Source: Endobacterium cereale
GTDB taxonomy: Bacteria; Pseudomonadota; Alphaproteobacteria; Rhizobiales; Rhizobiaceae
Length of the DNA stretch: 64,000 bases
NCBI RefSeq assembly: GCF_009617585.1
Contig: NZ_WIXI01000051.1
Span: 310,001-374,000 of the forward strand
Reading direction: 5' to 3'
Shown here: piece after piece, positions 61,373 to 64,000 of the stretch
How the letters are laid out: each line of letters begins with the position of its first letter
Numbering within the stretch: the stretch's first letter is position 1
Notes under the pieces: model-generated
What the model was told of the DNA's origin: nothing
Databases searched by the model: none
Seen by the model: the letters and a program-made list of their open reading frames with translations, nothing else
Program-made: the position numbers and the translations under genes

Positions 61373-62578
61373 ATGTCTCGACGCCGCTTTGACCTTTTGC
61401 CCACTGCCGCCGCCATCGTATTCGTTGCCGCATTTTCTGGCCCGTCGCAGGCGCAGGAGCCTCAGCCAAAACCCGAGCCGAAACTGCCCGCAATCGTCGT
61501 CACGCAGGCCGCAGAACGGCCGCTGACCGACCGCGTCATCGCCACTGGCACAATCCGGCCAATCGATGAAACCCTGGTCCAGCCGCTGGTCGACGGCCTG
61601 CCGATCAAGACACTCAATGTCGATGTCGGCGATCATGTCGAGGTAGGTAGCGTGCTGGCGGTACTCGATGGTGATGCGCTGGTTTTGCAAAAGAGCCAAT
61701 ATCAGGCCAACAGGGCAAAGGCTGAGGCGGGTCTGGCACAGTCGAATGCCCAGGTCGTGGAAGCTCAGGCCAATTATGACGACGCTATCCGCCAGCGTGA
61801 CCGCACCAAACGTCTTGGTCAGAACGGCACCAACTCCGTTTCGCAGGTCGAGCAGGCGGAGGCGCAGGCACAGGTCGCCGATGCCAAGATGAAGGCCGCT
61901 CAGCAGGCTGTCGGTGTCGCCGAAGCCGATATCAAGGTTGTCGATGCGCAGATCGCCGATATCGAGCTGAAACTGGCGCGCACCGAGGTCAAATCGCCGG
62001 TCGCAGGCGTCGTTTCTGTGAAAAACGCCAAGGTCGGCGCCATTGCCGCCGGCAGCGGCGACCCGCTTTTTAACGTCATTCGTGATGGCGCCATCGAACT
62101 CGTCGCCGATCTGGCCGAAACCGAGATCGGCAAGATCAAGCGGGACCAGAAGGCAACCATCCGCGTGGCCGGCAACCGCAATGGCATTGAAGGCGTTGTG
62201 CGTCTCGTATCCCCGACCGTTGACGCATCTACCCGCCTCGGAGCTGTCCACATCGTTGTCGATGCCACCAGCACCGCACGCGCCGGCATGTATGCAAGCG
62301 CCGAGGTGATCGTTGCGCAGAAGGCAGCATTGGCGCTTCCGCAATCGGCGGTCACCAGCGGCCGTGATGGTTCCGTTGCCCGCAAGGTGGAAGGCGATGT
62401 CGTCAGGCAGGCTGCCGTAGAGACCGGCATTCAGGATTCCGGTTTTATCGAAATCATCAGCGGCCTGAAGGCCGGCGACAAGGTCGTGGCCAAGGCCGGC
62501 GCGTTCGTGCGCGACGGCGACCGCATTGCGCCTGTCGAACCCAAGAATAGCGAAGCGCAGAAACAAGCGTCGAACTGA
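61373..62578 (+). CDS. RND efflux periplasmic adaptor (HlyD/MFP family)
   Basis: A 401-residue membrane-fusion protein that links the RND pump to an outer-membrane channel. A signal peptide covers about 1-28 (ending SQAQ). Then come the beta-barrel/lipoyl segment RVIATGTIRPIDETLVQPLV, a long coiled-coil hairpin (about 95-200, Gln/Ala-rich), the second lipoyl half ARTEVKSPVAGVVSVKNAKV, and a barrel ending with GLKAGDKVVAKAGAFVRDGD. No lipobox is present. ATG 61373 starts the signal peptide. The pump gene follows 11 bases later. Confidence 0.92.
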   Translation: MSRRRFDLLPTAAAIVFVAAFSGPSQAQEPQPKPEPKLPAIVVTQAAERPLTDRVIATGTIRPIDETLVQPLVDGLPIKTLNVDVGDHVEVGSVLAVLDGDALVLQKSQYQANRAKAEAGLAQSNAQVVEAQANYDDAIRQRDRTKRLGQNGTNSVSQVEQAEAQAQVADAKMKAAQQAVGVAEADIKVVDAQIADIELKLARTEVKSPVAGVVSVKNAKVGAIAAGSGDPLFNVIRDGAIELVADLAETEIGKIKRDQKATIRVAGNRNGIEGVVRLVSPTVDASTRLGAVHIVVDATSTARAGMYASAEVIVAQKAALALPQSAVTSGRDGSVARKVEGDVVRQAAVETGIQDSGFIEIISGLKAGDKVVAKAGAFVRDGDRIAPVEPKNSEAQKQASN

Positions 62579-62589
62579 GGATTGTCTCG

Positions 62590-64000
62590 ATGAACTTCTC
62601 CGCATGGTCGATCCGCAATCCGATCGCGCCGATCCTCGCATTCGCGCTGCTGATGTTTGTCGGCATCCAGTCGTTTTATGCGCTACCGATCACCCGTTTC
62701 CCCAATATCGACGTACCGGTCGTCTCGATCACCGTTGTCCAGAATGGTGCAGCACCGGCCGAACTGGAAATGCAGGTGACCAAGGAGGTCGAGGATGCTG
62801 TTGCTTCGATCAGCGGCATCGATGAAATCCAATCGACCGTGGTCGATGGCCAGTCGACGACCACCGTTCTGTTCCGCATCGAAAAACCCACGGCCGAAGC
62901 CGTTCAGGACACCAAGGACGCCATCGATCGCATCCGCAGCGATCTGCCCGCCGATGTCGAGGAACCGGTCGTTTCCAAGGTGGATGTCGAAGGCCAGGCA
63001 ATCCAGACCTTTGCCGTCTCCTCCCCCAACATGACGCTCGAGGAACTCTCGTGGTTCGTCGATGACACCGTCAAGCGTGCCCTGCAGGGTCAGGCCGGTG
63101 TCGGTCGTATCGACCGTTACGGCGGTTCGGACCGCGAAGTGCAGGTCATGCTCGAACCCGGACGGCTCGACGCCTATGGCATTACCGCTGCCGAGGTGAA
63201 CGAGCAGCTGCGCGGCACCAACGTTGATCTCGGTTCCGGCCGCGGCCAGATCGGCGGCAATGAACAGGCGATCCGCACGCTTGGCGATGCCCGCAATGTC
63301 GCCGAACTCAGCAACACGACGATCACGCTGCCGACCGGCAATTTTGTGAAGTTGTCGCAGCTCGGCAAGGTCACCGACACCTATGCCGAACAAAAATCCT
63401 TCTCGCGCTTCAACGGCAATCCCGCCGTCACCTTTGCCGTGTTCCGTGCCAAGGGCGCCAGCGAAGTCTCCGTTGCCGAAACGGTCGCGGAAAGCCTCGA
63501 TCAGGTGCGATCAGCCCATCCGGACGTCGCCATCCAGATGGTCGATGACTCGGTCTATTTCACATACGGCAATTACGAGGCAGCCCTTCACACGCTGGTG
63601 GAAGGCTCGGTGCTTGCCGTCATCGTCGTCTTCCTTTTCCTGCGCAACTGGCGGGCAACGCTGATCGCCGCCGTCGCCCTGCCACTGTCTGCGGTGCCGA
63701 CCTTCTGGATCATGGACGTGATGGGCTTTTCGCTCAATCTCGTCAGTTTCCTGGCGCTGACGCTTGCGACCGGCATTCTTGTCGATGATGCGATCGTCGA
63801 GATTGAAAACATCGCCCGCCATATCAAGATGGGCGAAACGCCATACCGGGCAGCGCTGGAAGCCGCCGATGAAATCGGCCTCGCCGTCATCGCCACCAGC
63901 TTTACCATCATCGCGGTCTTCGTGCCGGTGTCCTTCATGCCGGGCATTCCGGGCCAGTATTTCATCCAGTTCGGCCTGACCGTCGCATTCTCGGTGTTCT
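62590..64000 (+). CDS. RND efflux pump, AcrB/MdtB-like (3' end outside window)
   Basis: The first 470 residues of an inner-membrane HAE1-type pump. TM1 follows MNFSAWSIRNPIAPILAFAL; then the periplasmic porter segment ITRFPNIDVPVVSITVVQNG; TM2-TM4 begin near VLAVIVVFLFLRNWRATLIA. The TM4 proton-relay motif reads GILVDDAIVEIENIARHI with both Asp. The frame is open to the last base. With its adaptor it forms a tripartite drug or metabolite efflux system; no TolC or regulator is in the window. Confidence 0.93.
   Translation, partial: MNFSAWSIRNPIAPILAFALLMFVGIQSFYALPITRFPNIDVPVVSITVVQNGAAPAELEMQVTKEVEDAVASISGIDEIQSTVVDGQSTTTVLFRIEKPTAEAVQDTKDAIDRIRSDLPADVEEPVVSKVDVEGQAIQTFAVSSPNMTLEELSWFVDDTVKRALQGQAGVGRIDRYGGSDREVQVMLEPGRLDAYGITAAEVNEQLRGTNVDLGSGRGQIGGNEQAIRTLGDARNVAELSNTTITLPTGNFVKLSQLGKVTDTYAEQKSFSRFNGNPAVTFAVFRAKGASEVSVAETVAESLDQVRSAHPDVAIQMVDDSVYFTYGNYEAALHTLVEGSVLAVIVVFLFLRNWRATLIAAVALPLSAVPTFWIMDVMGFSLNLVSFLALTLATGILVDDAIVEIENIARHIKMGETPYRAALEAADEIGLAVIATSFTIIAVFVPVSFMPGIPGQYFIQFGLTVAFSVF

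Noticed and set aside
61169..62641. A 490-codon minus-strand frame opposite the RND adaptor
   Set aside because: The adaptor has a signal peptide, lipoyl and coiled-coil parts and a pump gene behind it; the opposite frame has no motif.

Overview
The window looks like chromosomal DNA of an alphaproteobacterium of the Rhizobiaceae, most like the Agrobacterium/Rhizobium group. The evidence is the membrane urate hydroxylase PuuD, an IalB-like secreted protein, DUF1127 proteins, EcfG-type promoters, a SPOR-tailed D,D-carboxypeptidase, and gene content and codon use typical of that family. There is no insertion sequence, integrase, prophage or CRISPR array. This is core or near-core chromosome. It was read by eye, so protein family calls rest on visible motifs and not on searches.

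Layout. 1-9 kb: small detoxification enzymes (GST, GFA, VOC, alpha/beta hydrolase), a periplasmic carboxypeptidase, secreted IalB and SH3 proteins, a bestrophin channel and glycerol kinase. 9-12 kb: a membrane-free MCP/Cache protein, a glycosyltransferase and a BdhA-like dehydrogenase. 12-25 kb: first half of purine catabolism (xdhA, xdhB, xdhC, a LysR regulator, puuD, guaD, a quinone oxidoreductase) with a diguanylate cyclase and a DMT exporter between. 25-31 kb: BCCT transporter, FMN lactate dehydrogenase, a small stress protein, L,D-transpeptidase and an MFS symporter. 31-35.4 kb: second half of purine catabolism as one tightly overlapping minus-strand operon (DUF1045, puuE, uraD, mntA-like, hepT-like, allA, uraH, metallophosphoesterase). 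35.5-37.4 kb: a FAD oxidoreductase and mnmD, back to back with overlapping start codons. 37.4-46 kb: an amber-interrupted gene, a large hybrid histidine kinase, a DEAD-box helicase, a YcxB-like protein and a DMT exporter. 46-50 kb: ATP-grasp/alpha-E/transglutaminase operon plus a J-like protein. 50.5 kb: tRNA-Arg(CCG). 50.7-56.3 kb: small proteins, MsrA, truncated haemoglobin, DUF423, an orphan FliN-like and a PilZ-like protein, DUF2325. 56.5-58.3 kb: PrfH-RtcB repair pair. 59-64 kb: a chemoreceptor and an RND efflux adaptor/pump cut by the window edge.

The two purine blocks together encode guanine to xanthine (GuaD), xanthine to urate (XdhAB, matured by XdhC), urate to 5-hydroxyisourate (PuuD), then UraH, UraD, PuuE (allantoin to allantoate) and AllA (ureidoglycolate to glyoxylate plus urea). 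An allantoate-hydrolysing enzyme and a purine transporter are not in the window.

The most unusual observation is a HepT/MntA toxin-antitoxin-type pair sitting inside the purine operon with 4-base translational-coupling overlaps. Both partners have lost their recognised catalytic residues (MntA DXD to NXG; HepT RX4HXY to RX4NXY) while both reading frames stay intact.
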